Of a DNA stretch of 64,000 nt, positions 15,605 to 24,528 are shown piece after piece. Position 1 is the first letter of the stretch, and every line of letters begins with the position of its first letter. A program made the position numbers and the translations under genes. The DNA comes from CAYWEM01 sp964457225 (lineage in GTDB: Bacteria; Acidobacteriota; Aminicenantia; UBA2199), in NCBI GenBank assembly GCA_964457225.1, contig CAYWEM010000008.1:75531-139530 (forward strand). Reading direction: 5' to 3'. The notes under the pieces were generated by a model, which had not been told where the DNA came from, searched no databases, and saw nothing but the letters and a program-made list of their open reading frames with translations.

Positions 15605-17953
15605 TCAGTTGTTTTTGGCCTGCCCGGCTTCCCGGCGGACCCGGGCCATGTCCAGGGCCCACATGCCCCGGCCGTGAGTTGCGATGACCACGATATCGTC
15701 CAGGGGATGAACCAGCAGATCGTGAACGTAGGTGGTGTCCAGGCCGCCGCCGAGCACTTCCCAGTTTTCCCCCCGGTCACGGGAAAGGTATACCCCCAGG
15801 TCGGTTCCCAGGTATAGAATTCCCGGATCGAGGGCATCCTCGCGGATGACGTTGATCGGTCCCAGCGGCACTCCGGCGGCGATTGACTTCCAGTTGCGGC
15901 CGAAATCGCTTGATTTCCAGAGATAAGCTTTGAAATCGTCTTCGCGCTTGCCGTTCTGGGCCAGGTAAACCGTGCCCATATCGTGGGTCGAGGCGATAAC
16001 CCGGGAAATCCACTTGCCCGGGGCCAGTCCGCGGGAAATGTCCTGCCAGGTCCGGCCGTCATCCCGGCTGACGTGGGCCCGGCCGTCATCGGTGCCGGCG
16101 TAGAGCAGGCCGCTTTTCAGAGGTGATTCAGCCAGGCTGAAGATGGTCTGAAATGGAATGTCCCCGGTTTTGGCCGGGTCATTGCGGCTGAGATCCGGGC
16201 TGATTCGCTCCCAGGTGTCACCGCGGTTGACAGAGCGGAACAGGTACTGGGTACCCAGTAAAAGGGTGTCCGGGTTGTGAGGCGAAATCAGGAAGGGCGC
16301 CAGCCATTGGCCGCGAAGTCGGGGTTCTCCCGGGAAAACCCGGGGGAAGATGTCTTTGCGGCCAGCCCGGCCCGGGACACTGAGATCGGTGCGGCTGAGT
16401 CGCCCGTAAAAACCGGCCGAGTAAACCAGGTTGGCATCCCGCGGGTCGATGGCGTGGTGACTCGCTTCTCCTCCCGGGGCCTGCTCAAAGGGCACGGCCG
16501 GGATGCGATCGCGGTTTCTGAGATCAATCTTTCCCCGGAAGGAACCGTGGTCCTGGAGCGAGCCGTAAATCCTCCAGTCGGGGCCGGCGGTATCGAAAGC
16601 CAGGTTGTAGAACTGGCTGACCGGCAGGTTGTGGGTAAAATGCCGCCAATTGTCTCCCCCGTCGTAAGATATTACGATGCCCCCGTCATTGACGTTGACC
16701 AGGTAGCGCGGGTTGTCCGGATCTATCCAGAGGCCGTGGTGATCGACGTGCATGCCCCTGATTTCCCTGAAAGTGGCTCCGCCGTCACTTGAGACGTTCA
16801 GCCACAGGCCCATGGCGTAAACTTTGTTTTCATCGCCGGGGTCGACCCGGATCTGCCCGAAAACCCAGCCGAATGTCACCGACAGATCGGCCATGAATTT
16901 TTTCATCTCCGGAGTCAAACCGCTGACCTGCCGCCAGGTTTCGCCGCGGTCGGCACTGCGGTAAACGGTGGCGCCCCGGATGATGCCGCTGGAAGGCAGG
17001 CCGTAGTCATCGGCCAGTTCCTCGGCCGTGGGTTCGCGTAATTGCTCGTAATTGTCGACCAGGGCATAGAGGACATCGGGATTTGAACGGGCGATGTCCA
17101 GGCCGATGCGCCCCCGGAAACGGGCCTCGGGCAGGCCCCGGTTGAGCTCTTTCCAGCTGCGGCCGCCGTCATCACTGCGCAGGATGCCCGAGTGCCGGTA
17201 ATGAGGCTGGTTGCGCGGATCGTTCCATTTCCGCCTGATGCGCTGCCAGGTAGCGGCGTAGATGGTCTCGGGGTTGCGCGGATCCATGACCAGGTCGATC
17301 GCCCCGGTTTCACTGTTGATATAAAGCACCTGGTTCCAGGTCGCGCCACCGTCGCTGGTTTTGTACACTCCGCGTTCCGGGTTGTTGGTCCATTCCTTGC
17401 CCGAGGCGGCCACGTAGACGATATCCGGATCAGTCGGGTGAATAACGATGCGGGCTATGGTGCCGCTTTCATCCAGGCCCCGGTGGGCCCAGGTTTTTCC
17501 ACCGTCAAGGGAGCGGAAAACCCCGATTCCGGACTGGGAACTGCGGAATATGTTGGCTTCCCCGGTGCCGGCCCAGATGATTTCCTGGTTGCCTGGAGCC
17601 AGGGCCAGGGCGCCGATGGCGGTTGAAGGCGCCACGGTCAGTACCGGGTTCCAGCTGGTGCCTTCGTTCTCGGTTTTCCACACGCCCCCGGAAGCGGTGG
17701 CCACGTAAATGGTGTATTGCGGGCCCCGGGGAGTTACTACGGCGATATCGGTACAGCGGCCGCTGATGTTGGTCGGGCCTATGAACTGCCAGGGGATTCC
17801 GGCTGAAGGGCTGGCCCCGGCCAATTGCCGGTGACGTTCAAAGCCCTGCCAGCGCCCGGCGGCTTCGGAGCTGAAAAGGTACCCGGAAGAGCTGACCAGG
17901 CCGGCCAGTATCAGGATCAGCAGCACAATTCTTTTCACTTCTCCAGCATTCAC
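15605..17953 (-). CDS. Secreted BNR/sortilin-type beta-propeller protein, paralogue of the 4077-7163 product
   Basis: 782 residues from a GTG with AAGGAG eight bases upstream. N-terminal membrane/signal segment (about 8-30). The rest consists of BNR repeats, e.g. GGVWKTENEGTSW, GVFRSLDGGKTW, GVYKTSDGGATW, GILRSDDGGRSW, TVYRSADRGETW, AHVSRDDGRTW and VYLSRDRGENW. Long stretches line up with the larger protein at 4077 (IGALALAP, IIWAGTGEAN, IARIVIHPTDPDIVYVAA), so they share ancestry, but it ends right after the second propeller without the C-terminal sandwich and helical tail. Last gene of the minus-strand run from ndk; 31 bases after purA. Function unknown; likely carbohydrate or protein binding in the periplasm or outside. 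Confidence 0.8.
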   Translation of the reverse strand: MNAGEVKRIVLLILILAGLVSSSGYLFSSEAAGRWQGFERHRQLAGASPSAGIPWQFIGPTNISGRCTDIAVVTPRGPQYTIYVATASGGVWKTENEGTSWNPVLTVAPSTAIGALALAPGNQEIIWAGTGEANIFRSSQSGIGVFRSLDGGKTWAHRGLDESGTIARIVIHPTDPDIVYVAASGKEWTNNPERGVYKTSDGGATWNQVLYINSETGAIDLVMDPRNPETIYAATWQRIRRKWNDPRNQPHYRHSGILRSDDGGRSWKELNRGLPEARFRGRIGLDIARSNPDVLYALVDNYEQLREPTAEELADDYGLPSSGIIRGATVYRSADRGETWRQVSGLTPEMKKFMADLSVTFGWVFGQIRVDPGDENKVYAMGLWLNVSSDGGATFREIRGMHVDHHGLWIDPDNPRYLVNVNDGGIVISYDGGDNWRHFTHNLPVSQFYNLAFDTAGPDWRIYGSLQDHGSFRGKIDLRNRDRIPAVPFEQAPGGEASHHAIDPRDANLVYSAGFYGRLSRTDLSVPGRAGRKDIFPRVFPGEPRLRGQWLAPFLISPHNPDTLLLGTQYLFRSVNRGDTWERISPDLSRNDPAKTGDIPFQTIFSLAESPLKSGLLYAGTDDGRAHVSRDDGRTWQDISRGLAPGKWISRVIASTHDMGTVYLAQNGKREDDFKAYLWKSSDFGRNWKSIAAGVPLGPINVIREDALDPGILYLGTDLGVYLSRDRGENWEVLGGGLDTTYVHDLLVHPLDDIVVIATHGRGMWALDMARVRREAGQAKNN

Positions 17954-17984
17954 GATTATTTCTCCTTGTTATGATCCCGTGATT

Positions 17985-19259
17985 CTATATTGTCGGGACC
18001 AGGGTGATGGTTTCTTCACGGCCGCTGCCGACCGAGAGAAAGGTCACCGGGCAGTTCAGGTAGTTTTCGATCAGTTTCAGGTAGTCAAGTAATTCAGGCG
18101 GAAGATCTTCCCGGCGGCGCAGGTGAGTCAGCGAAGTGCGCCAACCCGGCATGCTCCGCCAGACGGGCCGCTGGAGGGCCAGGAAATCCGGTCTCGGGTC
18201 GAATGATTCATGCTGTTTTCCATCATGGTCGTAAGCAATGCAGACCTTTATTTCCGCGAAGTCATCCATGACATCCAGCTTGGTCAGGAAGAGCTCGTCA
18301 ACTCCGTTGACCTGCACGGCGTACTTCAGGGCCACCAGGTCCAGCCAGCCGACCCGGCGCGGCCGCCCGGTGGTGGAGCCGAATTCCGAGCCGAGGCGCC
18401 GCAGTTCTTCGCCTTCAGCCCCGCGTAATTCAGTGGGAAAGGGGCCTTCGCCGACCCGGGTGGCATAGGCCTTGCTGATGCCGATCACTTTTTCCACCGC
18501 GTGATGGTTCAAACCCGTGCCGATCAGAACTCCGCCGACCGTGGGGTGAGAAGAGGTTACAAAGGGATAGGTGCCGTGCCCGATGTCCAGCAGGGTTCCC
18601 TGGGCGCCTTCGAAGAGAATCGAGCGGCCTTCGGACTGCAGGCGGTGCAGCAGGTGAAAGGTGTCCTGCACGTAGGGTTTCAGGGCCCGGCCGGCCGCCA
18701 GGTACTCTTCCAGGTAGCTGTCCAGGGCCGGCTGACTCTCGCCGTAGAGCTTGATCAGGCGGTCGTAGTATTGGTACAGCGGTTGCAGGCGCTGTTTGAA
18801 AAGGTCGGCGTCCAGCAGGTCGGCGATGAACAGGCTGCGCCGGCCGGCCAGATCTTCATAGGCCGGGCCGATGCCCCGGCGGGTGGTGCCGATGCTCTGG
18901 TAGCGCGATGCTTCGAATATGGTATCCAACTGCTCGTGAAAGGGCAGGATCAGGGGGGCGGCATGGCTGATGACCAGGTTTTCGATGCTGATCCCGGTTT
19001 CCTGCAGTCGTTTCATTTCCCCGGCCAGTTCCAGGGGGTTGATGACCACCCCGCGGGCGATCACCGAGATCACCTTGCTGGAGAAAATCCCTGAAGGAAG
19101 AAGATGAAGGACGTGTTTGCGGCCATCGTGGTAAATGGTGTGCCCGGCGTTGTGGCCGCCCTGGAATCGGACCACTACGTCGAATTTCGGTGAAAGATAG
19201 TCGATGGCTTTGCCCTTGCCTTCGTCTCCCCATTGCAGGCCGGCGATCAAGGTGTTCAT
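17985..19259 (-). CDS. purA: Adenylosuccinate synthetase
   Basis: 424 residues from the ATG at 19259, chosen because AAGGAG precedes it and the family starts there (MNTLIAGLQWGDEGKGK); an in-frame ATG at 19322 would add 21 atypical residues inside the previous gene. It joins IMP and aspartate with GTP to form adenylosuccinate on the route to AMP. Motifs: QWGDEGKGK (P-loop-like), GGHNAGHT, the IMP-binding GTTRRGIGPAYEDLAGR, EGAQGTLLDIGHGTYPFVTSS and the GTP-base region LTKLDVMDD. Length and motifs are standard. It lies 28 bases after fhs, coupling folate one-carbon supply with purine synthesis. Confidence 0.97.
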   Translation of the reverse strand: MNTLIAGLQWGDEGKGKAIDYLSPKFDVVVRFQGGHNAGHTIYHDGRKHVLHLLPSGIFSSKVISVIARGVVINPLELAGEMKRLQETGISIENLVISHAAPLILPFHEQLDTIFEASRYQSIGTTRRGIGPAYEDLAGRRSLFIADLLDADLFKQRLQPLYQYYDRLIKLYGESQPALDSYLEEYLAAGRALKPYVQDTFHLLHRLQSEGRSILFEGAQGTLLDIGHGTYPFVTSSHPTVGGVLIGTGLNHHAVEKVIGISKAYATRVGEGPFPTELRGAEGEELRRLGSEFGSTTGRPRRVGWLDLVALKYAVQVNGVDELFLTKLDVMDDFAEIKVCIAYDHDGKQHESFDPRPDFLALQRPVWRSMPGWRTSLTHLRRREDLPPELLDYLKLIENYLNCPVTFLSVGSGREETITLVPTI

Positions 19260-19287
19260 GTTGCGCTCCTTTTGTTCAAATGCTTTT

Positions 19288-20952
19288 TTATTTAAAAAGT
19301 CCGCTGATATTACCCGCTTCATCGATGTCGACCTGGGCGGCGATGGGCTTGGCCGGCAGGCCGGGCATCAGCATTATATCTCCGGTTATCGGCACCAGGA
19401 AACCGGCTCCGGAGGAAATGCCGATGCGCCTGACCGTGACCAGGAAGTCCTTGGGGCGACCCAACAGGGCGGGATTATCGGAAAGAGATTTTTGAGTTTT
19501 GGCGATGCAAACCGGCAGTTTGCTCAATCCCAGGCGTTCGATGCGCTTCAGGTCCGCCCTGGCTTCCCGGGTGAAATCCACGGCCCGGGAACCGTATATT
19601 TCAGCGGCCACGGTTTCGATTTTTTTCTGCACGGACCAATCCAGGGGGTAAAGATAGCGATGACAGGCCGGGGTACGGCATTTTTCAACCACGATCTCGG
19701 CCAGGGCCGCGGCCCCGGGAACTTCCCTGGCCGCCGGATCGACCACTGCCGCCTGGAAACCTTTCGCCCTGACGGCCTGCTCGATGACCGCCAGTTCTTC
19801 CTCGCTGTCTCCGGGAAAACGATTTACGGCTACCACCGCCTCGATGTTAAAGCGGCCGATGTTTTCCAGGTGACGGTCGAGGTTCGGCAATCCCCTGCTG
19901 ACAGCCTGCGGATCGGGCTGATCCAGTTCCCCGATTTTCAGGCCGCCGTGCATTTTCAGAGCCCGGACCGTGGCCACCAGGATCACTCCGGCCGGACAGA
20001 AAGCAGCCCGGCGGGCCACTATGTCAAAGTATTTTTCGGCGCCCAGGTCAAAACCGAAACCGGCTTCGGTTACCACGTAATCATGCAGTTTGAGAGCCAA
20101 TCGGGTTGATATGATCGAATTGGTGCCCTGGGCGATGTTGGCGAACGGTCCACCGTGAACGAAAGCCGGACTTCCGCTCATGGTCTGGACCAGGTTGGGC
20201 TTCAGGGCATCGCGCAGCAGGGCCGCCGCCGCGCCCTGCACTCCGATATCCCGAACGTAAACCGGTTGGTCGTCGTAGGTGAAACCGACCAGGATGTTGC
20301 CGATACGCTCCTTCAGTTCCGCGTAACTCTCAGCCAGGCAGAGAATGGCCATCATCTCCGAAGAGGCGGTTATCTGGAAGGCGCTTTCCCGGGGGACGCC
20401 GTTCAGGGTGCCGCCCAGTCCGATTATAATCGAACGCAGGGAGCGGTCGTTCATGTCCATCACCCGCGGCCAGGATACCCGGGTCGGATCGAGCAGGGGC
20501 TCTTCGCGGCGCAGCAGGTGGTTGTCGATCAGCGCGCCGAGCAGGTTGTGGGCACTGGCCACGGCATGCAGGTCTCCTGTGAAATGCAGGGAAATATCGC
20601 TTTCAGGAAACAGGCGGGTGCTTCCGCCCCCGGTGGCTCCGCCCTTGATGCCGAAAAGGGGGCCCAGTGAAGGCTGTCTCAAGGCGGCCGCGGCCCGGTG
20701 TCCGGCCTGGTCCAGGGCCATGGCCAGGGCTATGGCCACGGTGGTTTTTCCTTCACCGGCCGGGGTCGGAGTTATGGCTGAAACCAGCAGCAGTTTACCC
20801 TCTTCCCGGTCAGAGAGGCGATCCAGGGCTGAGAGCTTTATTTTAGCCTTGTGTTCGCCGTAGAGTTCGAGTTCAGCTTCCTCCAGGCCGCATTCAGCGG
20901 CCACGTCCCTGATCGGCCTGACTCCCCGTTTATTTCTCCCGTTTGCAGTCAT
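19288..20952 (-). CDS. fhs: Formate-tetrahydrofolate ligase
   Basis: 554 residues, full family length. ATP-dependent synthesis of 10-formyl-THF from formate and THF. The P-loop is TPTPAGEGKTTVAIALAMAL (about 60-80), followed by the family signature LRQPSLGPLFGIKGGATGGG, the 'HFTGD.HA...AHNLL' stretch and, later, VTEAGFGFDLGAEKYFDI. The enzyme is central to the Wood-Ljungdahl methyl branch but also supplies purine formylation in many anaerobes; no other acetogenesis genes are in the window. It begins 12 bases after the phosphatase gene and is followed by purA, which favours a purine role here. Confidence 0.96.
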   Translation of the reverse strand: MTANGRNKRGVRPIRDVAAECGLEEAELELYGEHKAKIKLSALDRLSDREEGKLLLVSAITPTPAGEGKTTVAIALAMALDQAGHRAAAALRQPSLGPLFGIKGGATGGGSTRLFPESDISLHFTGDLHAVASAHNLLGALIDNHLLRREEPLLDPTRVSWPRVMDMNDRSLRSIIIGLGGTLNGVPRESAFQITASSEMMAILCLAESYAELKERIGNILVGFTYDDQPVYVRDIGVQGAAAALLRDALKPNLVQTMSGSPAFVHGGPFANIAQGTNSIISTRLALKLHDYVVTEAGFGFDLGAEKYFDIVARRAAFCPAGVILVATVRALKMHGGLKIGELDQPDPQAVSRGLPNLDRHLENIGRFNIEAVVAVNRFPGDSEEELAVIEQAVRAKGFQAAVVDPAAREVPGAAALAEIVVEKCRTPACHRYLYPLDWSVQKKIETVAAEIYGSRAVDFTREARADLKRIERLGLSKLPVCIAKTQKSLSDNPALLGRPKDFLVTVRRIGISSGAGFLVPITGDIMLMPGLPAKPIAAQVDIDEAGNISGLFK

Positions 20953-20964
20953 GCTTGTTTTCCT

Positions 20965-22212
20965 CTACTTAACCCTGACGACCAGCAGGGTGAAATCGTC
21001 CCTGAAACTTCCCGAGCCGCCGAATTTGACTGCCTGCCGGTAAATCGTTTCCACCAGGTCGGCGGCGTTCAGGCCTCGGTTTACCCTGACCAGCTCCGGC
21101 AGCATTTTACTGAATTCACCGCCCCGGCAATCTTCTATTTCGCCCACTCCGTCGGTCAGGGCGACCAGCAGGTCGTCTTTTTCCAGGTACAGGGTTTGCT
21201 GTTCGTAGTCTGTTCCCGGGAACAGGCCCAGCGGCAGGCCGCCTTCATGCAAGAGGCTGATCGAGTCGCCCCGGCAGAAAAGCGCCGGGGAATGGCCGGC
21301 ATTAACGTAGGTCAGGGCGGTCTCGCGGTCGTGCAGGAGCAGCCAGAGCAGGGTTACGTATTTACGGGCGCCGAAAAGCTCACAGATGATGTCATTGGCC
21401 CGGCCGACGAAGGCGGCCGGCTCGGTGCCCAGGGTGGCCGACAGCGAACGAAAAACAGCCTGGGATGAAGCGGCCAGCATGGCCGCCGACAGTCCCTTGC
21501 CCTCGACATCGGCCACGGCCACGGGCAGTTTGCCGCCGGCCGGAGGCAGAATGTCGTAGTAGTCGCCGCCCACCGCGCTGGTCGGAACGTAGCGGATGGC
21601 GATGTCATAGCGGTCCGGCCTGGGAATGGTTCGGGGCAGCAGGGATCTTTGAATATCCCTGGCAATCCTCATTTCATACTGCATTTTTTCCTTTTCCACC
21701 AGCTGCTGCCAGTAAAAGAGGTTGTCCAGGGCCTGCAGGGTGAAGCGGGCCAGGATTTCGGCATATTCCAGCTCGGCCGGACCAATTTCGTGACGGTTGA
21801 AACGATGGCCGAGCCCGACCACTGCGTTTGATTTGCGCCCGCCCTGGACCGCCAGCAGGTAATGTATTCTTTTTTGCTGCAGCATTTTCTGCAGGGCCGC
21901 CGCCTTGGGCGGCATGTCCGCAACGGCCAGCGGATTGTTCCTCTGCAGGCAGGAGCGGATCTCTTTCAGCAGCAGGTCTGTTTCCCCGCCGCTCAGCTTG
22001 AAGCCTCTCTTGCGCAGCAGTCCCCGCTTGTAATCGCAGAAAAAAGTGCGGTTGATCCCGGTCGAGCCCATCAGTTGGGCGAAAAAAATGCGCATCAGGT
22101 TGTCTGTTTCATAAGTGGCATGAACCGCGGCGCTGAATTCGGATATGGCGGATATCTGGAAGCGGCGGAAACCCAACTCGCGCCGCAGGGTTTTCAGGTC
22201 TTCATTCGACAT
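20965..22212 (-). CDS. RsbU-type PP2C (SpoIIE) serine phosphatase with N-terminal GAF-like sensor
   Basis: 415 residues. About 1-165 look like a GAF-type sensory domain; a short helical linker 'EKEKMQYEMRIARDIQRSLLPRTIP' leads into the SpoIIE phosphatase domain, whose metal motifs are AVGGDYYDILPP, VADVEGKGLSAAMLAA, YVNAGHSPALF and LVALTDGVGEIED. Such phosphatases dephosphorylate STAS-domain antagonists; the STAS protein and its kinase are encoded directly upstream. It overlaps the kinase gene by 19 bases. There is no membrane segment, so the signal is cytosolic. Confidence 0.9.
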   Translation of the reverse strand: MSNEDLKTLRRELGFRRFQISAISEFSAAVHATYETDNLMRIFFAQLMGSTGINRTFFCDYKRGLLRKRGFKLSGGETDLLLKEIRSCLQRNNPLAVADMPPKAAALQKMLQQKRIHYLLAVQGGRKSNAVVGLGHRFNRHEIGPAELEYAEILARFTLQALDNLFYWQQLVEKEKMQYEMRIARDIQRSLLPRTIPRPDRYDIAIRYVPTSAVGGDYYDILPPAGGKLPVAVADVEGKGLSAAMLAASSQAVFRSLSATLGTEPAAFVGRANDIICELFGARKYVTLLWLLLHDRETALTYVNAGHSPALFCRGDSISLLHEGGLPLGLFPGTDYEQQTLYLEKDDLLVALTDGVGEIEDCRGGEFSKMLPELVRVNRGLNAADLVETIYRQAVKFGGSGSFRDDFTLLVVRVK

Positions 22213-22622
22213 TTAACCATTTCACAGTAATTCTGCCGGCCCAGGCGTCCGTATTCGACCCGGTCCATGATGCGGCGGATCATTTCCACACCGAGCCCGC
22301 CTTTTTTCTTGTTCTTGATCATTTGCTGCAGGTTGACTTCATTTTCACTTATGTTCGGCGGCAGTCCGGCGAAAATTATCCTGATTCTCAGGCCCTCATC
22401 GCTCAGGTAATACTCAATGGTCAGGCTCCGGTCCCCGCGGTGGCCGAATGAATGCTTGATCACGTTGGTCGCCGCTTCATCCACGGCCAGCGATATCTTG
22501 TTGGCCTCGGCCAGGGGGAAGCCGGCCAGGGTAGACACGTGCTTGCTGAGTCCGACCACCATCTTCAGAAACTGGGTCTGAGACGGGATGGTTATGGTGC
22601 AATCAGGTTGAGACCGGTTCAT
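22194..22622 (-). CDS. RsbW-like anti-sigma factor / serine kinase (HATPase_c)
   Basis: 142 residues from the ATG at 22622 (MNRSQPDCTITIPS); the ATG two codons earlier (22628) is equally possible, and the much longer open frame runs inside the STAS gene. Bergerat-fold motifs: N box 'SLAVDEAATNVIKHSF', G1-like 'RIIFAGLPP' and G2 'KKGGLGVEMIRRIMDRVEY'. It should phosphorylate the STAS partner and bind a target, normally a sigma factor. It overlaps the STAS gene by 20 bases and the phosphatase gene by 19. No sigma-B-type gene is adjacent. Confidence 0.88.
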   Translation of the reverse strand: MNRSQPDCTITIPSQTQFLKMVVGLSKHVSTLAGFPLAEANKISLAVDEAATNVIKHSFGHRGDRSLTIEYYLSDEGLRIRIIFAGLPPNISENEVNLQQMIKNKKKGGLGVEMIRRIMDRVEYGRLGRQNYCEMVKCRMKT

Positions 22623-22968
22623 TTGCATTAAAATTGGCCAGGGCCTGTTCTTCGTGGTCATGAAATTCGTAGATTTCCGTGAAACCGACCAGTTCAAAGG
22701 TCTCGAAGACCCTTTCATTCAGGTTACTGAGCTTTATATCACCTGATTTTTCCCTGACTTCGTCGATGTAGCCCATTATCACGCCCATGCCGGCCGAGGT
22801 GATGTATTCAAGCTCACTGCCGTTGATGACGATACGGTACAAACCGTCGCGGATGAATTTCAGAATTTCTTTTTCAAAACGGGAGACATTGTGGGCATCC
22901 AGGTGGCCTCGGGGTTGAATGACGGCAATCCCGTCGACAAGCCTGGAGCGGATCTGAAAATTTCTCAT
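22603..22968 (-). CDS. STAS-domain anti-anti-sigma factor (RsbV/SpoIIAA-like)
   Basis: 121 residues forming one STAS domain: VIQPRGHLDAHNVSRFEKEI, YRIVINGSELEYITSAGMGVIMG and SGDIKLSNLNERVFETFELVG. The serine in 'YITSAGMG' is at the conserved phosphorylation position. The C-terminal 20 residues are an acidic tail (EFHDHEEQALANFNANEP). With the kinase and phosphatase downstream it completes a partner-switching trio. It overlaps the ndk stop by four bases. Confidence 0.9.
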   Translation of the reverse strand: MRNFQIRSRLVDGIAVIQPRGHLDAHNVSRFEKEILKFIRDGLYRIVINGSELEYITSAGMGVIMGYIDEVREKSGDIKLSNLNERVFETFELVGFTEIYEFHDHEEQALANFNANEPVST

Positions 22969-23372
22969 TTTTGTTCTCCGAAGAAGAATGAAATCTCCCT
23001 GGCGGCGCTGGCCGGAGAGTCCGAGCCGTGAACCGCGTTTTCCTCAGTATTCTGACCGAAGCGATAACGTATGGTGCCGGGGGAAGCCGTAAAAGGATCG
23101 GTCAGGCCCATCAGATCCCGCCAATCGTCAACAGCCTGGTCTTTTTCCAGCAGTATGACGAAAATGGGGCCGGAACTCATGAAGGAAACCAGTTCCTGGA
23201 AAAAAGGCCGGGTACGGTGCACCGAGTAAAATGCCGCGGCTTTTTCCGGGCTCAGCCTGGTGACGGTTATCTTTTTTATGTGAAAATCGTTTTGCTCAAT
23301 TTCGGATATGATGTTCCCCACCAGCTTGCGGCGCACGGCCGTGGGCTTGATGATGGCCAATGTCTGTTCCAT
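22965..23372 (-). CDS. ndk: Nucleoside diphosphate kinase
   Basis: 135 residues. It transfers the gamma-phosphate between nucleoside di- and triphosphates through a phosphohistidine. Motifs: LAIIKPTAVRRKLVG at the start, AFYSVHRTRPFFQELVSFMSSGP, and NAVHGSDSPASAAREISFFF, whose His is the active-site residue. Short by a few residues relative to typical 138-150-aa enzymes but complete. It leads the run ndk-STAS-kinase-phosphatase-fhs-purA-BNR. A promoter at 23390-23418 and a GGGAGG site precede it. Confidence 0.95.
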   Translation of the reverse strand: MEQTLAIIKPTAVRRKLVGNIISEIEQNDFHIKKITVTRLSPEKAAAFYSVHRTRPFFQELVSFMSSGPIFVILLEKDQAVDDWRDLMGLTDPFTASPGTIRYRFGQNTEENAVHGSDSPASAAREISFFFGEQK

Positions 23373-23389
23373 GCGTGAACCTCCCGGCT

Positions 23390-23418
23390 ATTGTAATGCA
23401 AAGCCGGGTCATTTGCAA
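23390..23418 (-). promoter_or_regulatory. ndk operon promoter
   Basis: Minus strand TTGCAA (23413-23418), 17-base spacer, TACAAT (23390-23395), leader with GGGAGG before the ATG at 23372. The divergent HAD gene has TTGCCC-N17-TATCAT on the plus strand (23420-23448), so the two promoters are back to back. Confidence 0.65.
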
Positions 23419-23457
23419 TTTGCCCCGGGTCGGATTTCAAGTTATCATTTCCGTATC

Positions 23458-24444
23458 ATGAGATTGACGCGTAAAAAATGGTCCATTGACAATCACCGGG
23501 CCCTGTCCGCCCTGCTGCAGGATGTCCCGGCCGGGCAGATCGCGGTTTTTGACTGGGATGACACCTGTATTCACGGGGATTGCGGCGAAGCGTTTTTTCA
23601 CTTCCAACTGCATTACGGACTGCTGCCGACCGGGCCGGAGATATCAGACTCGCTTCCGGTCGAAGTCGATGCCCGGGGAAGACGGCTGCTGCTTGAGCTT
23701 GGTGAGGCCGGAGGGCCGGCTTTTTTACCGCCCGGCAAAAAAAAGCAGTTTCGCGAACTGGCCGCGTTCCTGCTCCAGGTTTACCGTCAACTGGAGCTTG
23801 GAGCGAGCGGTCCGGCCGCTGCTTACAGCTGGGTGATCGCATTCCTGGCCGGGTTCAGCCCGGCCGAGGTCTCGATAATGGCCCGAAGGGCTTTCCGACG
23901 CCAGCTGCGCCTGCCGCTGTCAACTTTCAGCACAACCTGTAAAACGAGCGGCCGCGCCCTGACCTGGCGCCGGGGAATCAGGGTTTTTCCGGAAATGCGC
24001 AACCTGGCCGCAGTTTTCCGCCGGGCCGGGCTCAGGGTTTACCTGGTCAGCGCCACCCAGCCCCTGATTGTGGCCGCGGCGGCTCTCGAGGCCGGTTTCC
24101 AGGTGGACGGGGTGATCGGCATGGCCGGTGAAACAGATGCCCGGGGCCTGCTGACCGGAAGGCTCGACCCGGCTTACCGGGTGAATTACGGTTCAGGCAA
24201 GGTGGCGAATATCGACAGTTTTTTGGGGCTTGAGCCGGTGTTCGTGGCCGGTGACAGTTTGAACGACCTGCCGATGCTGACCGCCTACCAGAGCACCCGG
24301 GTTCGATTGCTGATCGCCGGGGAAAGAAAGCCGGAGTTGGAGCCGTTTTATCAGTTGGCCGGAAAACCAGGATCAGGCGCCCTGATCCAGGGGGTGGACC
24401 CCGCAAAAGGCTCTTTTTCACCTGAACCCCCGGATTGGCTGTAG
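23458..24444 (+). CDS. HAD-superfamily phosphatase, phosphoserine-phosphatase-like
   Basis: 328 residues from the ATG at 23458; the open frame extends upstream but overlaps ndk antisense and lacks signals. HAD motif I is AVFDWDDTCIHGDCGEAFFH (DWDDT), motif II 'LVSATQP', motif III lysine in GSGKVANI and motif IV FVAGDSLNDLPML. A large helical cap (about 60-175) sits between motifs I and II, as in SerB-type subfamily IB enzymes. The substrate is not evident; it could act on a phosphorylated amino alcohol or lipid head group. Nearby -10 TATCAT ends nine bases before the ATG, so the leader is almost absent. Confidence 0.8.
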   Translation: MRLTRKKWSIDNHRALSALLQDVPAGQIAVFDWDDTCIHGDCGEAFFHFQLHYGLLPTGPEISDSLPVEVDARGRRLLLELGEAGGPAFLPPGKKKQFRELAAFLLQVYRQLELGASGPAAAYSWVIAFLAGFSPAEVSIMARRAFRRQLRLPLSTFSTTCKTSGRALTWRRGIRVFPEMRNLAAVFRRAGLRVYLVSATQPLIVAAAALEAGFQVDGVIGMAGETDARGLLTGRLDPAYRVNYGSGKVANIDSFLGLEPVFVAGDSLNDLPMLTAYQSTRVRLLIAGERKPELEPFYQLAGKPGSGALIQGVDPAKGSFSPEPPDWL

Positions 24445-24475
24445 AGGTATTCCGGCAGGCCTGTTTTTTCTGTAC

Positions 24476-24504
24476 TTGTTTTAAATTTTTCGCTCGGCTA
24501 AAAT
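24476..24504 (+). promoter_or_regulatory. Promoter of the EIIA gene
   Basis: TTGTTT (24476-24481), 17-base spacer, TAAAAT (24499-24504); ATG at 24529 with AAGGAG ten bases upstream. Confidence 0.6.
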
Positions 24505-24528
24505 TGTTCCAGTGACAAGGAGCAAGTA

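Noticed and set aside
24445..24480. CAGGCCTG followed by a T-run after the HAD gene as a terminator
   Set aside because: The palindrome has no loop and too short a stem to be a convincing intrinsic terminator.
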